Origin: an uncultured bacterium
Lineage (GTDB): Bacteria > Planctomycetota > Phycisphaerae > Phycisphaerales > SM1A02
DNA: 64,000 bases
NCBI GenBank assembly: GCA_903891095.1
Contig: CAITDI010000050.1
Span: forward strand, 20,643-84,642
Direction of reading: 5' to 3'
A program made the position numbers and the translations under genes. Within the stretch, counting starts at the first letter, position 1. Each line of letters begins with the position of its first letter. This document shows positions 44,398 to 52,617 of the stretch, piece after piece. Under the pieces are notes generated by a model. It was not told the origin of the DNA. It saw only the letters and a program-made list of their open reading frames with translations, and did not search any database.

Positions 44398-45261
44398 ATG
44401 AACAGCACCGCGACCAGCTCCGACCCCACGCGCCCGATCGGCCTCATCGCCGGCCAGGGCGCGCTGCCCATGATCGTCGCGCAAGGCATGCGCGCCGCGG
44501 GCCGACGCGTGTCGTGCATCGGGCTCGCCGACCAGTTTGTGCCGGAATTGCCCGCGATCTGCGATGATTTCGCGCCCGCGGGCATCGTGCAGGTCGGCAA
44601 GTGGATCAAGCTCGCGCGGCGCTTTGGCGTGCGCGAGGCGGTGATGGTCGGGCGCGTCTCCAAGGCGCGCATGCACGACCCGCTGAGGCTCTTCCGACAG
44701 ATCCCCGACTGGCGCGCGTTCGACATCTGGTACCGCAAGCTGCGCCACGACCACCGCTCCGCCACGCTCCTCACCGTCCTCGCCGACGAACTTGCGAAGG
44801 AAGGCCTCGTCTTGATCGACTCGACCACGTTCATCCCCGATCACATGGCTTCGGAAGGCACGATGACCCGCCGCGCGCCCACGGCCGAGCAGACGAGCGA
44901 CATCGCGTTCGCGTGGCCGCTGCTCAAGCAGGTCGGCGCGCTCGACATCGGGCAGGCGATCGCCGTGCGCGAGAAGGACGTGATCGCGGTCGAGGCCGTC
45001 GAGGGCACCGACCGCATGATCGAGCGCGCGGGGCAGCTCTGCCGCAAGAAGGGCTGGACGCTCCTCAAGACCGCGCGGCCCGGCCACGACATGCGCGCCG
45101 ACGTGCCCACGATCGGCGTCTCGACCATCGAAAAAATGCACGCCGCAGGCGGTGGCTGCATCGCCATCGGCGTCGGCCGGGTGATCCTCGTCGACCGCCC
45201 CGCCGTGCTCGCCGCGGCGGACCGGCTCGGCATCGCGGTCGTCGGCGTGAACGATGCGTGA
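44398..45261 (+). CDS. lpxI: UDP-2,3-diacylglucosamine pyrophosphatase LpxI
   Basis: LpxI cleaves UDP-2,3-diacylglucosamine to lipid X and UMP, a lipid A step used instead of LpxH in many bacteria. The 287-residue length fits. Characteristic parts are PIGLIAGQGALPMIVAQGMR, VGKWIKLARRFGV, ADELAKEGL, DIGQAIAVREKDVIAVEAVEGTDRMI and GHDMRADVPTIGVST, where the Asp (near residue 235) corresponds to the catalytic Asp of the family. LpxI implies lipid A and LPS synthesis. No other lpx genes are in the window. The start has no strong Shine-Dalgarno; the repeat upstream may interfere. Confidence 0.95.
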   Translation: MNSTATSSDPTRPIGLIAGQGALPMIVAQGMRAAGRRVSCIGLADQFVPELPAICDDFAPAGIVQVGKWIKLARRFGVREAVMVGRVSKARMHDPLRLFRQIPDWRAFDIWYRKLRHDHRSATLLTVLADELAKEGLVLIDSTTFIPDHMASEGTMTRRAPTAEQTSDIAFAWPLLKQVGALDIGQAIAVREKDVIAVEAVEGTDRMIERAGQLCRKKGWTLLKTARPGHDMRADVPTIGVSTIEKMHAAGGGCIAIGVGRVILVDRPAVLAAADRLGIAVVGVNDA

Positions 45262-45346
45262 GAAGCCTTGAAAACAAGCGAGTTTCGCAATCCGAAACCT
45301 TCGCCAATCCGGCGTCTCGGGAAGGGTCCTGAAGCCCCCTTTCGGC

Positions 45347-45352
45347 TATAGT
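45347..45352 (+). promoter_or_regulatory. Candidate -10 element TATAGT for gyrA
   Basis: TATAGT is found 41 nt before the gyrA ATG in the 132-bp gap after lpxI. The -35 region is not obvious. An AAAGGA is present about 13 nt before the ATG. Confidence 0.4.
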
Positions 45353-45393
45353 CGCGGCTCTCCCACGACTGTCCCGAAAGGACTGGTTTTTCG

Positions 45394-48075
45394 ATGGCCG
45401 ACGGCGCCCAACCGACTGATGCGAACTCGCAGCCTCCCCAGCACGACCGCGTGATCGATCTCGACATCGACCGCGAGCTGCATGAGAGCTACCTCACGTA
45501 CGCGATGAGCACGATCATGGATCGCGCCCTGCCGGACGTGCGCGATGGACTCAAGCCGTCGCAGCGCCGCATCCTCGTGGCGATGAACGACCTCAAGCTG
45601 TCGCCCGGTCGCAAGCAGATCAAGTGCGCCAAGATCTGCGGCGACACCAGCGGCAACTACCACCCGCACGGCGAGAGCGTGATCTACCCGACGCTCGTCA
45701 ACATGGGCCAGGACTGGAAGGCCCGCTACATGTTCGTCGACAAGCAGGGCAACTTCGGCTCGATCGAAGGCGACCCGCCGGCCGCGATGCGCTACACCGA
45801 GGCCCGCATGACCGCCACCGCGATGGCGATGATGGAGGACCTCGACAAGGAGACCGTCGACTTCAAGGCGAACTACGACGAGCGCCTCATGGAGCCGTGC
45901 GTGCTTCCGGGCAAGTTTCCGAACCTGCTCGTCAACGGCTCGAGCGGCATCGCCGTCGGCATGTCGAGCACCATGCCGCCGCACAACCTGCGCGAGATCT
46001 GCGGCGCGATCGTCGCGACCATCGACGACCCGCTGATCGGCGTCGAGCGGCTGATGGAATTCGTCCCCGGCCCCGACTTCCCGACGGGCGGCATCATCAT
46101 GGGCCGCCGCGGCATCATGGAGGCGTACGCCGCCGGCCGCGGCCGCATCGTCGTGCGCGGCAAGGTCACGCACGAGAAGGTCAACGGCCGCGACGCCATC
46201 GTGATCAACGAGATCCCCTACCAGGTCTCGCAGAGCGCGCTCATCGAGAAGATCGTCGAAGCCTCGAAGGAAGACCGCATCGCCGACGTCTCCGACGTGC
46301 GCAACCACTCGGGCCGCGACGCGCGCACGCGCATCCAGGTCGTGCTCAAGAAGGGCGCGGACCCGGCGATCGTCGAGAAGCAGCTCTACGAGTTCACGCC
46401 GCTCCAGTCGAGCTACTCGATCCAGAACATCGCGCTGGTCAACCACCAGCCGCGCACGCTCTCGCTGCGCCAGCTGATCCAGTGCTACATCGACCACCGC
46501 TGCGACGTCATCCGCCGCCGCTGCGAGTTCGAGCTTCGCCAGGCGCGCCAGGCCGCCCACAAGCTGGAAGGCCTCATCTACGCGGTGTGCGACATCGACG
46601 AGGTCATCCGCCTCATCCGCACCAGCCGCACGCGCGAAGAGGCGATCACGCGGCTCATGGAGCGCGCGTTCCGCATTCCCGCGAGCTACCCGCGCATCGA
46701 CATCGTGCCCGCGCGCCTGCGCGACAAGGCCGAGCAGCTCTTCAACGACGGCAAGGGCGGCGTGCACCTCACGCGCGTCCAGGCCGAGGCCATCGGCGCG
46801 CTGCGACTCATCCAGCTCGTCGGGCTCGAGATCGAGAAGCTCGCGAGCGAACTCTCCGAGCTCCTCGCCAAGATCGACGAGCTCGAGGCGATCCTCGGCG
46901 ACAGCGCGCGCATCCTCGCCATCGTCCGCGCCGACACCATCGCGCTCGCCGAGCGCTTTGGCGACGCGCGCCGCACCGAGATCGCGGGCAACGAAGCCGA
47001 GGACTTCGAGCTCGGCGAACTCGTGCCGAGGCACACGTGCGTGCTCACCGTCAGCCATGCCGGATACGTCAAGCGGCTGCCGCTCGACACCTACCGCACG
47101 CAGGGCCGCGGCGGCATGGGCGTCAAGGGCGCCGACAAGCACGACGACGACTACGTCGAGCAGGTCATGGTCTGCGGATCGCACGACGACCTCCTGTGCT
47201 TCACCGACACCGGCCGCGTGTTCCGCATCAAGGTGTGGCAGATCCCCGAGATGGCGCGCACGACCAAGGGCCGCGCGATCGTCAACCTCCTCGAGCTCCG
47301 CGAAGGCGAGAAGGTCAAGACCCTGCTCCCCATCGAGGACTTCGAGAAGAAGGAGGACTACCTCCTCTTCGCGACGCAGAAGGGCCGCGTCAAGCGCACG
47401 AGCCTCAAGGACTACCGCAACGTCAACCGCGGCGGCATCATCGCCATCGCGCTCAACGACGGCGACAACCTCGTCGGCGTGATCTCGACCGTCGGCAACG
47501 ACCACGTGCTCCTCGCGACCAAGGAAGGCATGGCCATCCGCTTTGACGAGGACGACGCACGCGTCATGGGCCGCGACACCGCGGGCGTCAAGGGCATCGA
47601 GCTCGCCGACACCGACGAGGTCGTCGGCATCGTGCGCTGCGACGACACGCGCTCGCTGCTCACGGTGACCAGCAACGGCTTCGGCAAGCGCACGGCGTTC
47701 AGCGAGTACCTCGTCCAGCGCGAGGATGGCTCCTCGCACGCGCAGTCGCGCGGCGGCAAGGGCCGCATCGACATCCAGACCAACGACAAGAACGGCTTCG
47801 TCGTGGCGGTGCTGCCGATCTCGACGAGCGACTCGGTCGTCGTCGTGTCGAGCAGCGGCATGCTCGTGCGCACGCCGGCAGCGGAGATCCGCGAGATCGG
47901 ACGCAACACGCAGGGCGTGCGCGTGGTCCGGCTCAAGGACAACGACGCGGTCGTCGGAGTCGCAAGCGCGCCGAAGGACGAAGACGGCGCCGACGCGCCT
48001 AAGGACGAAGACGGCGCCGAAGGCACCACCGACCCGGCCGCAGTGAATCCGGGCGACGCCCCGGCTGGGAAGTGA
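45394..48075 (+). CDS. gyrA: DNA gyrase subunit A
   Basis: GyrA makes the double-strand break that allows gyrase to introduce negative supercoils. The 893-residue protein has the winged-helix breakage domain with the catalytic Tyr134 (AMRYTEARM), a coiled-coil gate and six beta-pinwheel repeats at the C-terminus. The GyrA box is present as [12 protein letters not shown], which supports gyrase rather than ParC. In the quinolone region the residues matching E. coli Ser83 and Asp87 are Ser95 and Pro99, and Asp82 is Glu94. The C-terminus has an acidic repeated KDEDGA tail. The exbD gene begins 3 bp after the stop codon. Confidence 0.95.
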   Translation: MADGAQPTDANSQPPQHDRVIDLDIDRELHESYLTYAMSTIMDRALPDVRDGLKPSQRRILVAMNDLKLSPGRKQIKCAKICGDTSGNYHPHGESVIYPTLVNMGQDWKARYMFVDKQGNFGSIEGDPPAAMRYTEARMTATAMAMMEDLDKETVDFKANYDERLMEPCVLPGKFPNLLVNGSSGIAVGMSSTMPPHNLREICGAIVATIDDPLIGVERLMEFVPGPDFPTGGIIMGRRGIMEAYAAGRGRIVVRGKVTHEKVNGRDAIVINEIPYQVSQSALIEKIVEASKEDRIADVSDVRNHSGRDARTRIQVVLKKGADPAIVEKQLYEFTPLQSSYSIQNIALVNHQPRTLSLRQLIQCYIDHRCDVIRRRCEFELRQARQAAHKLEGLIYAVCDIDEVIRLIRTSRTREEAITRLMERAFRIPASYPRIDIVPARLRDKAEQLFNDGKGGVHLTRVQAEAIGALRLIQLVGLEIEKLASELSELLAKIDELEAILGDSARILAIVRADTIALAERFGDARRTEIAGNEAEDFELGELVPRHTCVLTVSHAGYVKRLPLDTYRTQGRGGMGVKGADKHDDDYVEQVMVCGSHDDLLCFTDTGRVFRIKVWQIPEMARTTKGRAIVNLLELREGEKVKTLLPIEDFEKKEDYLLFATQKGRVKRTSLKDYRNVNRGGIIAIALNDGDNLVGVISTVGNDHVLLATKEGMAIRFDEDDARVMGRDTAGVKGIELADTDEVVGIVRCDDTRSLLTVTSNGFGKRTAFSEYLVQREDGSSHAQSRGGKGRIDIQTNDKNGFVVAVLPISTSDSVVVVSSSGMLVRTPAAEIREIGRNTQGVRVVRLKDNDAVVGVASAPKDEDGADAPKDEDGAEGTTDPAAVNPGDAPAGK

Positions 48076-48078
48076 CCC

Positions 48079-48669
48079 GTGTTCCGAGTCCGCCGGCAAA
48101 GGCATGAACCGCGCATCGAGCTCGCGCCGCTGATCGACGTGATGCTCTTCCTGCTCACGTTCCTCATCTACGCGGTGACGGTGAATCCACGCGTGGAACT
48201 CATGCCGATGGAGCTTCGCGCGTTCCGCTCCGGCCAAGCGGCAAAGCCCGCCGCCGCCGCCTCGATCTCGATCGGCCTCAACGGCAAGCTGTTCCTCGAC
48301 CGCGCGCCGGTCGGGCTCGACGAGGTCGCCGACAAGCTCGAGGCGCTGCGCACGGCTTCGCCGGATCTCGTGGTCTATATCGCCCTCGCCGACGGCCAAG
48401 GCGAAGTCGACCGTTCAGGTCTCATGCTCGACGTCTGGGATCGCCTGCAGCCCGGCAAGTTCAAGGTCAACATGGTCGGTCGGCGCAGGACTGGACCCGA
48501 GACGGTCGGCGCGCCCGCGGCAAGCGCGGGAAGCAAGCCGCCCGCAGGGGAAGCTTCCCCTGGCGGCGCGACTCCATCGGCGGCAGCCGCTACTCCATCG
48601 GCGGCAGCCGCGACTCCACCGCCTGTCGCGCCTACTGGAGCAGACCTACCCTCCAAGCCCGGCGCGTAA
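48079..48669 (+). CDS. exbD: ExbD/TolR-type biopolymer transport protein
   Basis: The 196-residue protein has a short cytoplasmic start, one membrane segment (IELAPLIDVMLFLLTFLIYAV, with the conserved Asp of the proton channel) and a periplasmic domain. It ends in a long Ala/Pro/Gly-rich tail (about 140-196). ExbD works with ExbB as the motor that energises TonB. The GTG start is 3 bp after gyrA, and the TonB-like gene follows 27 bp later, so the three are co-transcribed. No exbB is visible in the window. Confidence 0.85.
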   Translation: MFRVRRQRHEPRIELAPLIDVMLFLLTFLIYAVTVNPRVELMPMELRAFRSGQAAKPAAAASISIGLNGKLFLDRAPVGLDEVADKLEALRTASPDLVVYIALADGQGEVDRSGLMLDVWDRLQPGKFKVNMVGRRRTGPETVGAPAASAGSKPPAGEASPGGATPSAAAATPSAAAATPPPVAPTGADLPSKPGA

Positions 48670-48696
48670 GCCCCGCGTCAAAGTTCAACTCCGCCC

Positions 48697-50334
48697 ATGC
48701 CGCTCTGGATCCACCGCAACCTCCCGCTCGTGCTTTCGGTGGCGTTCTCGCTGCTGGTGCATGTGACGGTGCTGTTGCCGATGACTTACATCCTCGGGCT
48801 CGGGCAGTTCAACAGCGACGAGCCGTCGCCCGCCGCAGGCCAGGCGTTGCCAGGCACGAAGGGCCCGACGCTCGACTCGGAGAAAGCCAAGAAGCTCGAG
48901 ACACCGAAGGTCAAGCAGCTCCCCCGCAAGGAGGAGCTCCGCAAGCGCCAGCGCGAGAACCTCCAGCGCATTCGGCATCTCCTTCCGCAGGAGCCTCCCC
49001 AGCCGCAGGATCCGCCGCAGGACAACATCGAGCTCGGCATCGACGGATCGACCGCGAAGACCATGAACTGGATCGGCTACGCGGACTACGAGCAGCACCT
49101 CGCGCAGCTGGCGGAAGTTGAGCAAGCAGCGTTCCGTCTGCAGGCGACCAGCGGGTCGGGCGGCAAGGCATCGCCGAACTTTGCTCCCGCGCCGCCCGGA
49201 CCAGCGGTCGCGATGTCTCCCGATCCGGGTCCCCTGCCGCTCCCACCGACAGCTGGCGGCGCCGACGCGCCGCAGCAGACTTCGCTGGTGGTTCCGCCGA
49301 GCGTGTCACCTGCGTCGCCGCTTGCGTCGACCGCGAACACCAACTCGCAGCAGGCGACCGGCGCCGATGCCGAGCGCGCGCGACCTGCACCGCCGCCGGA
49401 GCGCGTCGCTGAGAACGGAGCTGCGGGCGAGAGCAACGCCAAGAAGCCGCCGAGCGAAACGCCCGCCGACACGCCGAGCACCGAGCCGACCAACGATCCC
49501 GACACGGCGCTCCCGCCCGCGCCGGACCCCGAGTCTGCGGGCGAGCAGAAGCCTTCGCCCAAGCCCGCGGATCCTGCGAACACGGACCCCGAGGCGGCGG
49601 CCAGCACGAAGCCCGCGGAGAAGCCCGAGCCGTCGAAGGTTGATCCGACGAAGTCGCTCGATCCTGCTGCTTCGGGCGCGTCGGCGAATCTTCCGCCGCG
49701 TGAGAGCGCGGACACCAAGCTCGACTCGCCGCTGCCTCCGATCGATGCACCGGTGAATCCGAGCCAGCCGAGCACCGACCCGACGATGGCGGCCAACAAG
49801 GAGCCGACGATCGATCCGCGCCCGTCCACGGAGAATCCCGCCAACCCGGCGCCCACTCCCGAGCAGCGTGGCGGCGGCATCAAGGGTCCCGAGGTGGTGC
49901 AAGGCGCGACGAACTCCGGCTCGATGCCGTCACCCGCTGGCATCGCAGGCGATCAGCGCGCCGACAACGGCGCACTCTCGACGCGCGAGAGCGACCCGAC
50001 CTCGACGATCGACGTGCCGCAGGAAAACTGGCGCAACGGCAAGCCGCTCGCGCGCGCAGGCATCAAGCTCGACACGGTGCGTCCGAAGTTCACCGCGCTC
50101 AACCAGGTCGTCGGCATTCGGCAGAACCCGATCGCGGAACTGCGCATCGGCCGCGACGGCGTGCCGCAGAACGTGCGGCTCGTGCGCTTCGCCGGCGGCA
50201 TGCAGATGAGCGCGATCGACGACGCGATCGTCTCGGCGCTCTACAAGTGGCGCGCGAGCGGCAAGCAGCTCGAGCGGCTTGCGCCGGGCCAGACGGTCAC
50301 GGTGCGGCTCAAGCTCATCATGCTTGCGGACTGA
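48697..50334 (+). CDS. TonB-like energy transducer
   Basis: A 545-residue protein with one N-terminal membrane anchor (LVLSVAFSLLVHVTVLLPMTYILG), a very long Pro/Ala/Ser-rich periplasmic spacer (about 130-440) and a C-terminal domain (about 455-545). The C-terminal domain reads AELRIGRDGVPQNVRLVRFAGG and then ALYKWRASG, as in TonB C-terminal domains. The spacer is longer than in E. coli TonB, which would let it span a wide periplasm. It follows exbD in the same operon, which supports a role in energised outer membrane transport. TonB-dependent receptors are not in the window. Confidence 0.82.
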   Translation: MPLWIHRNLPLVLSVAFSLLVHVTVLLPMTYILGLGQFNSDEPSPAAGQALPGTKGPTLDSEKAKKLETPKVKQLPRKEELRKRQRENLQRIRHLLPQEPPQPQDPPQDNIELGIDGSTAKTMNWIGYADYEQHLAQLAEVEQAAFRLQATSGSGGKASPNFAPAPPGPAVAMSPDPGPLPLPPTAGGADAPQQTSLVVPPSVSPASPLASTANTNSQQATGADAERARPAPPPERVAENGAAGESNAKKPPSETPADTPSTEPTNDPDTALPPAPDPESAGEQKPSPKPADPANTDPEAAASTKPAEKPEPSKVDPTKSLDPAASGASANLPPRESADTKLDSPLPPIDAPVNPSQPSTDPTMAANKEPTIDPRPSTENPANPAPTPEQRGGGIKGPEVVQGATNSGSMPSPAGIAGDQRADNGALSTRESDPTSTIDVPQENWRNGKPLARAGIKLDTVRPKFTALNQVVGIRQNPIAELRIGRDGVPQNVRLVRFAGGMQMSAIDDAIVSALYKWRASGKQLERLAPGQTVTVRLKLIMLAD

Positions 50335-50338
50335 GTCT

Positions 50339-50510
50339 GAGCGGTCGCAGCTGCGGCTGCTTCCTTTGGCGGGAGTTGCGTCGAAGCGAGCGGGCGCACG
50401 GCGCGAGCGTGAAATGACGAGCGGTCGCAGCTGCGGCCCGGATTTTGAGCGGTCGCAGCTGCGGCTGCTTCCTTTGGCGGGAGCTACGCCAACGCGCGCG
50501 AGCGTGAAAT
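50339..50510. repeat. Convergent-junction repeat family, site 1
   Basis: Between the TonB-like gene and surE, a 37-bp unit beginning GAGCGGTCGCAGCTGCGG and ending TTTGGCGGGAG occurs twice identically (50339-50375 and 50447-50483). A truncated copy lies at 50419-50436. GCGCGAGCGTGAAAT is also repeated (50401-50415 and about 50496-50510). Related sequence is found at 55016-55371 and 59613-59671. Confidence 0.85.
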
Positions 50511-50520
50511 CACGCGTAGT

Positions 50521-51303
50521 TCACGCCAGGCGTTCGCGCCACGACTGGATCCGGTGGTAGTCGGTCAGGTCGTACTGCAGCGGCGTGACTGTGACGAAGC
50601 GGTCGTTGAGCGCCTCGACGTCGGTGCCTTCCTTGGTGTGGAAGAACTCCATGCCGTTGCCGTTGGGCCAGTAGTACGGGCGGCCATCGGGCGACTCGCG
50701 GCGCTCGTAGTTGTCGATGCCGGCGGCGGTGTTCATGCTCACGACCTTGATCTTGGGCATCGGCGCATCGGCGGTGTGGGTGCGCGGCACGTTGATGTTG
50801 ATGACCGAGTGCGGATCGATGCGGTGCTTGAGCACCTGGTCGATCGCGTGGCGCGCGATCTCGGCCGCGCGGCGCCAGTGCGGCGCGCCCCCGCCCATGT
50901 GCAGGCTCACGGCGATCGCTGGGACGCCGAGGAATGCGCCCTCGACAGCCGCGCCGACCGTGCCCGAGTAGATCACGTTGATGCCGACGTTCGCGCCGGA
51001 GTTCATGCCCGAGATCACGATGTCGGGACGCTGCCCCTCGCCAAAGCGATCGGGCCAGATGCGGCGCATGCCGAGCTTGACGCAGTCGGCCGGGCGACCG
51101 TCGACGGCGTAGCCCTGCATGTGCGGATGCGGGTGCACTTCCTCGACCATCAGCGGCGTGCTGAAGGTGATGCCGTGGCTGGTCGCGCTCTGCACGTCCT
51201 TGGGAGCGATCGTGATGACCTCGCCGAGGTCGCGGATGGCGCCGTGCAGCGCCTCGATGCCAGGTGCGTGGATGCCGTCGTCGTTGGTCAGGAGGATGCG
51301 CAT
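50521..51303 (-). CDS. surE: 5'/3'-nucleotidase SurE
   Basis: SurE is a metal-dependent phosphatase that removes phosphate from nucleoside monophosphates and is linked to stationary-phase survival. The 260-residue protein has NDDG at residues 7-10, with the two Asp metal ligands, then GITFSTPL, GRPADCVKLGM, SGMNSGANVG with the conserved Asn, YSGTVGAAVEGAFLG and the C-terminal VTPLQYDLTDY. A frame extending to 51369 is rejected; the ATG at 51303 gives the normal N-terminus. It converges with the TonB-like gene across a repeat-filled gap. Confidence 0.95.
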   Translation of the reverse strand: MRILLTNDDGIHAPGIEALHGAIRDLGEVITIAPKDVQSATSHGITFSTPLMVEEVHPHPHMQGYAVDGRPADCVKLGMRRIWPDRFGEGQRPDIVISGMNSGANVGINVIYSGTVGAAVEGAFLGVPAIAVSLHMGGGAPHWRRAAEIARHAIDQVLKHRIDPHSVININVPRTHTADAPMPKIKVVSMNTAAGIDNYERRESPDGRPYYWPNGNGMEFFHTKEGTDVEALNDRFVTVTPLQYDLTDYHRIQSWRERLA

Positions 51304-51313
51304 GAGGGCGCGC

Positions 51314-51319
51314 AGCGTA
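51314..51319 (-). promoter_or_regulatory. Candidate -10 element TACGCT for surE
   Basis: Read on the minus strand, TACGCT ends 10 nt before the surE ATG at 51303. No Shine-Dalgarno is present. Confidence 0.4.
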
Positions 51320-51348
51320 CACGCCCCGCCGCCGTCGGCGAACTCAAC

Positions 51349-51354
51349 TAACAT
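51349..51354 (+). promoter_or_regulatory. Candidate -10 element TAACAT for the GT2 gene
   Basis: TAACAT ends 8 nt before the GTG at 51363. It faces away from the surE element; the two starts are 59 bp apart. Confidence 0.4.
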
Positions 51355-51362
51355 GGCGCCCC

Positions 51363-52592
51363 GTGACAACGGTCGGCCTCATCCTCGGAACGCTCTGCGT
51401 GATCGCGATCCTCGCGGCGGTGGTGATCATCGCGCGCATCGCGCTGGCCGGATCGGGCATTCCGCGCGTGCGCGACGGCGACAAGCTGCCGCCTGCGCCA
51501 GGGCTGCTGTCGATCGTGATTCCCGCGCACAACGAGGCGCGCGTGATCGAGGCGAGCGTGCGCGGGCTGCGCGCGCAGACGCGGCGGAACTTCGAGGCGA
51601 TCTACGTGCTCGACCGCTGCACCGACCGGACGCGCGACCTGCTCGTTGCCGCGGCGGAAGGCGATCCGCGCATCCGCTACATCGAGAACACCTCGTGCCC
51701 GCCGGACTGGGCGGGCAAGTGCAACGCCTGCCGCGTGGGTGCGGAGGCGGCGACCGGCGAGTGGCTGCTGTTCACCGACGCCGACTGCCGGCTCGCGCCC
51801 GACATGATCGACGCGATGCTCGCGATCGCGCACGCGCGCAAGACCGCGCTGCTGTCGGCGATCGGGCGGCTCACGTTCCAGCACCGGTTCGAGCGCATCC
51901 TGCAGCCGGTGGCGGCGACGGTGCTGATCCGCATCTTCCCGCTCGACAAGGCCAACCGCGAGCGCAAGCGCTGGCCATTTGCGAACGGCCAGTTCCTGCT
52001 GTTCCGCCGCGACGACTACGTCGCGTTCGGCGGACACGAGTCGGTCAAGGACGCGCTGCTCGAGGACCTCGCGTTTGCGTGGCGCATGAACGCGCGCGGT
52101 TTCAACCTCGGCATGGTCGACGCGACGCGCCGCATGGAAGTCGCGATGTACGACTCCGCCAAGGCGATGCGCTCGGGCTGGACGCGGATCTTCATCGAGT
52201 CATGCGGCCGCGCGCTTTGGCGGCTGAACTATGCGGCGTTCGAGCTGTTCGTGATGTCGGTCGTGCTGCCAGGCTCCGCGCTGCTCGCGCTCGCGCTGGG
52301 AACGATCGGCTCGCTGCGCGGCGACGACCATGCGGTCACGCTCGCCGCGCTCGGCGGCGGCGCACTGGTCGCGATCTTTACCGCGGTCGGCGTGATCCAC
52401 CAGCGTCAGCGCGCGCCGCTCGCCTGGAGCTTCGCGCATCCCGTGGCGGCGGCGTACGTGATCTACTGGTTGCTCGATGGCTCGCGCATGCTTCGCAACG
52501 GCGTGCCGATCCGATGGGGCGGCAAGGAGTACGTGCTCGCCCCGATGCCGGCCTCGCGCCGCGGCCTGCTCGCGCTGCTCTTTGGTTGGTGA
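51363..52592 (+). CDS. Family 2 glycosyltransferase, membrane-bound
   Basis: The 409-residue protein has one N-terminal membrane segment, a GT2 catalytic domain (SIVIPAHNEARVIEASV; TDADCRLAPDMID with the DxD motif; a GGHESVKDALLEDLAFAWRM acceptor segment) and three or four C-terminal hydrophobic segments. This layout recalls HpnB and related carotenoid or hopanoid-associated transferases. The acceptor is unknown. GTG is the start, with the first membrane segment close to it. The permease gene follows 25 bp downstream. Confidence 0.85.
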   Translation: MTTVGLILGTLCVIAILAAVVIIARIALAGSGIPRVRDGDKLPPAPGLLSIVIPAHNEARVIEASVRGLRAQTRRNFEAIYVLDRCTDRTRDLLVAAAEGDPRIRYIENTSCPPDWAGKCNACRVGAEAATGEWLLFTDADCRLAPDMIDAMLAIAHARKTALLSAIGRLTFQHRFERILQPVAATVLIRIFPLDKANRERKRWPFANGQFLLFRRDDYVAFGGHESVKDALLEDLAFAWRMNARGFNLGMVDATRRMEVAMYDSAKAMRSGWTRIFIESCGRALWRLNYAAFELFVMSVVLPGSALLALALGTIGSLRGDDHAVTLAALGGGALVAIFTAVGVIHQRQRAPLAWSFAHPVAAAYVIYWLLDGSRMLRNGVPIRWGGKEYVLAPMPASRRGLLALLFGW

Positions 52593-52597
52593 GTTGC

Positions 52598-52603
52598 TAC
52601 GCT
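52598..52603 (+). promoter_or_regulatory. Candidate -10 element TACGCT for the Lol permease gene
   Basis: TACGCT lies in the 25-bp gap after the GT2 gene and ends 14 nt before the ATG at 52618. It could give the Lol pair its own short-leader transcript. Confidence 0.35.
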
Positions 52604-52617
52604 CCGAAGACTCCACG

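Noticed and set aside
45346..48399. A 1017-codon minus-strand ORF
   Set aside because: It is antisense to gyrA and part of exbD, both of which have clear family motifs.
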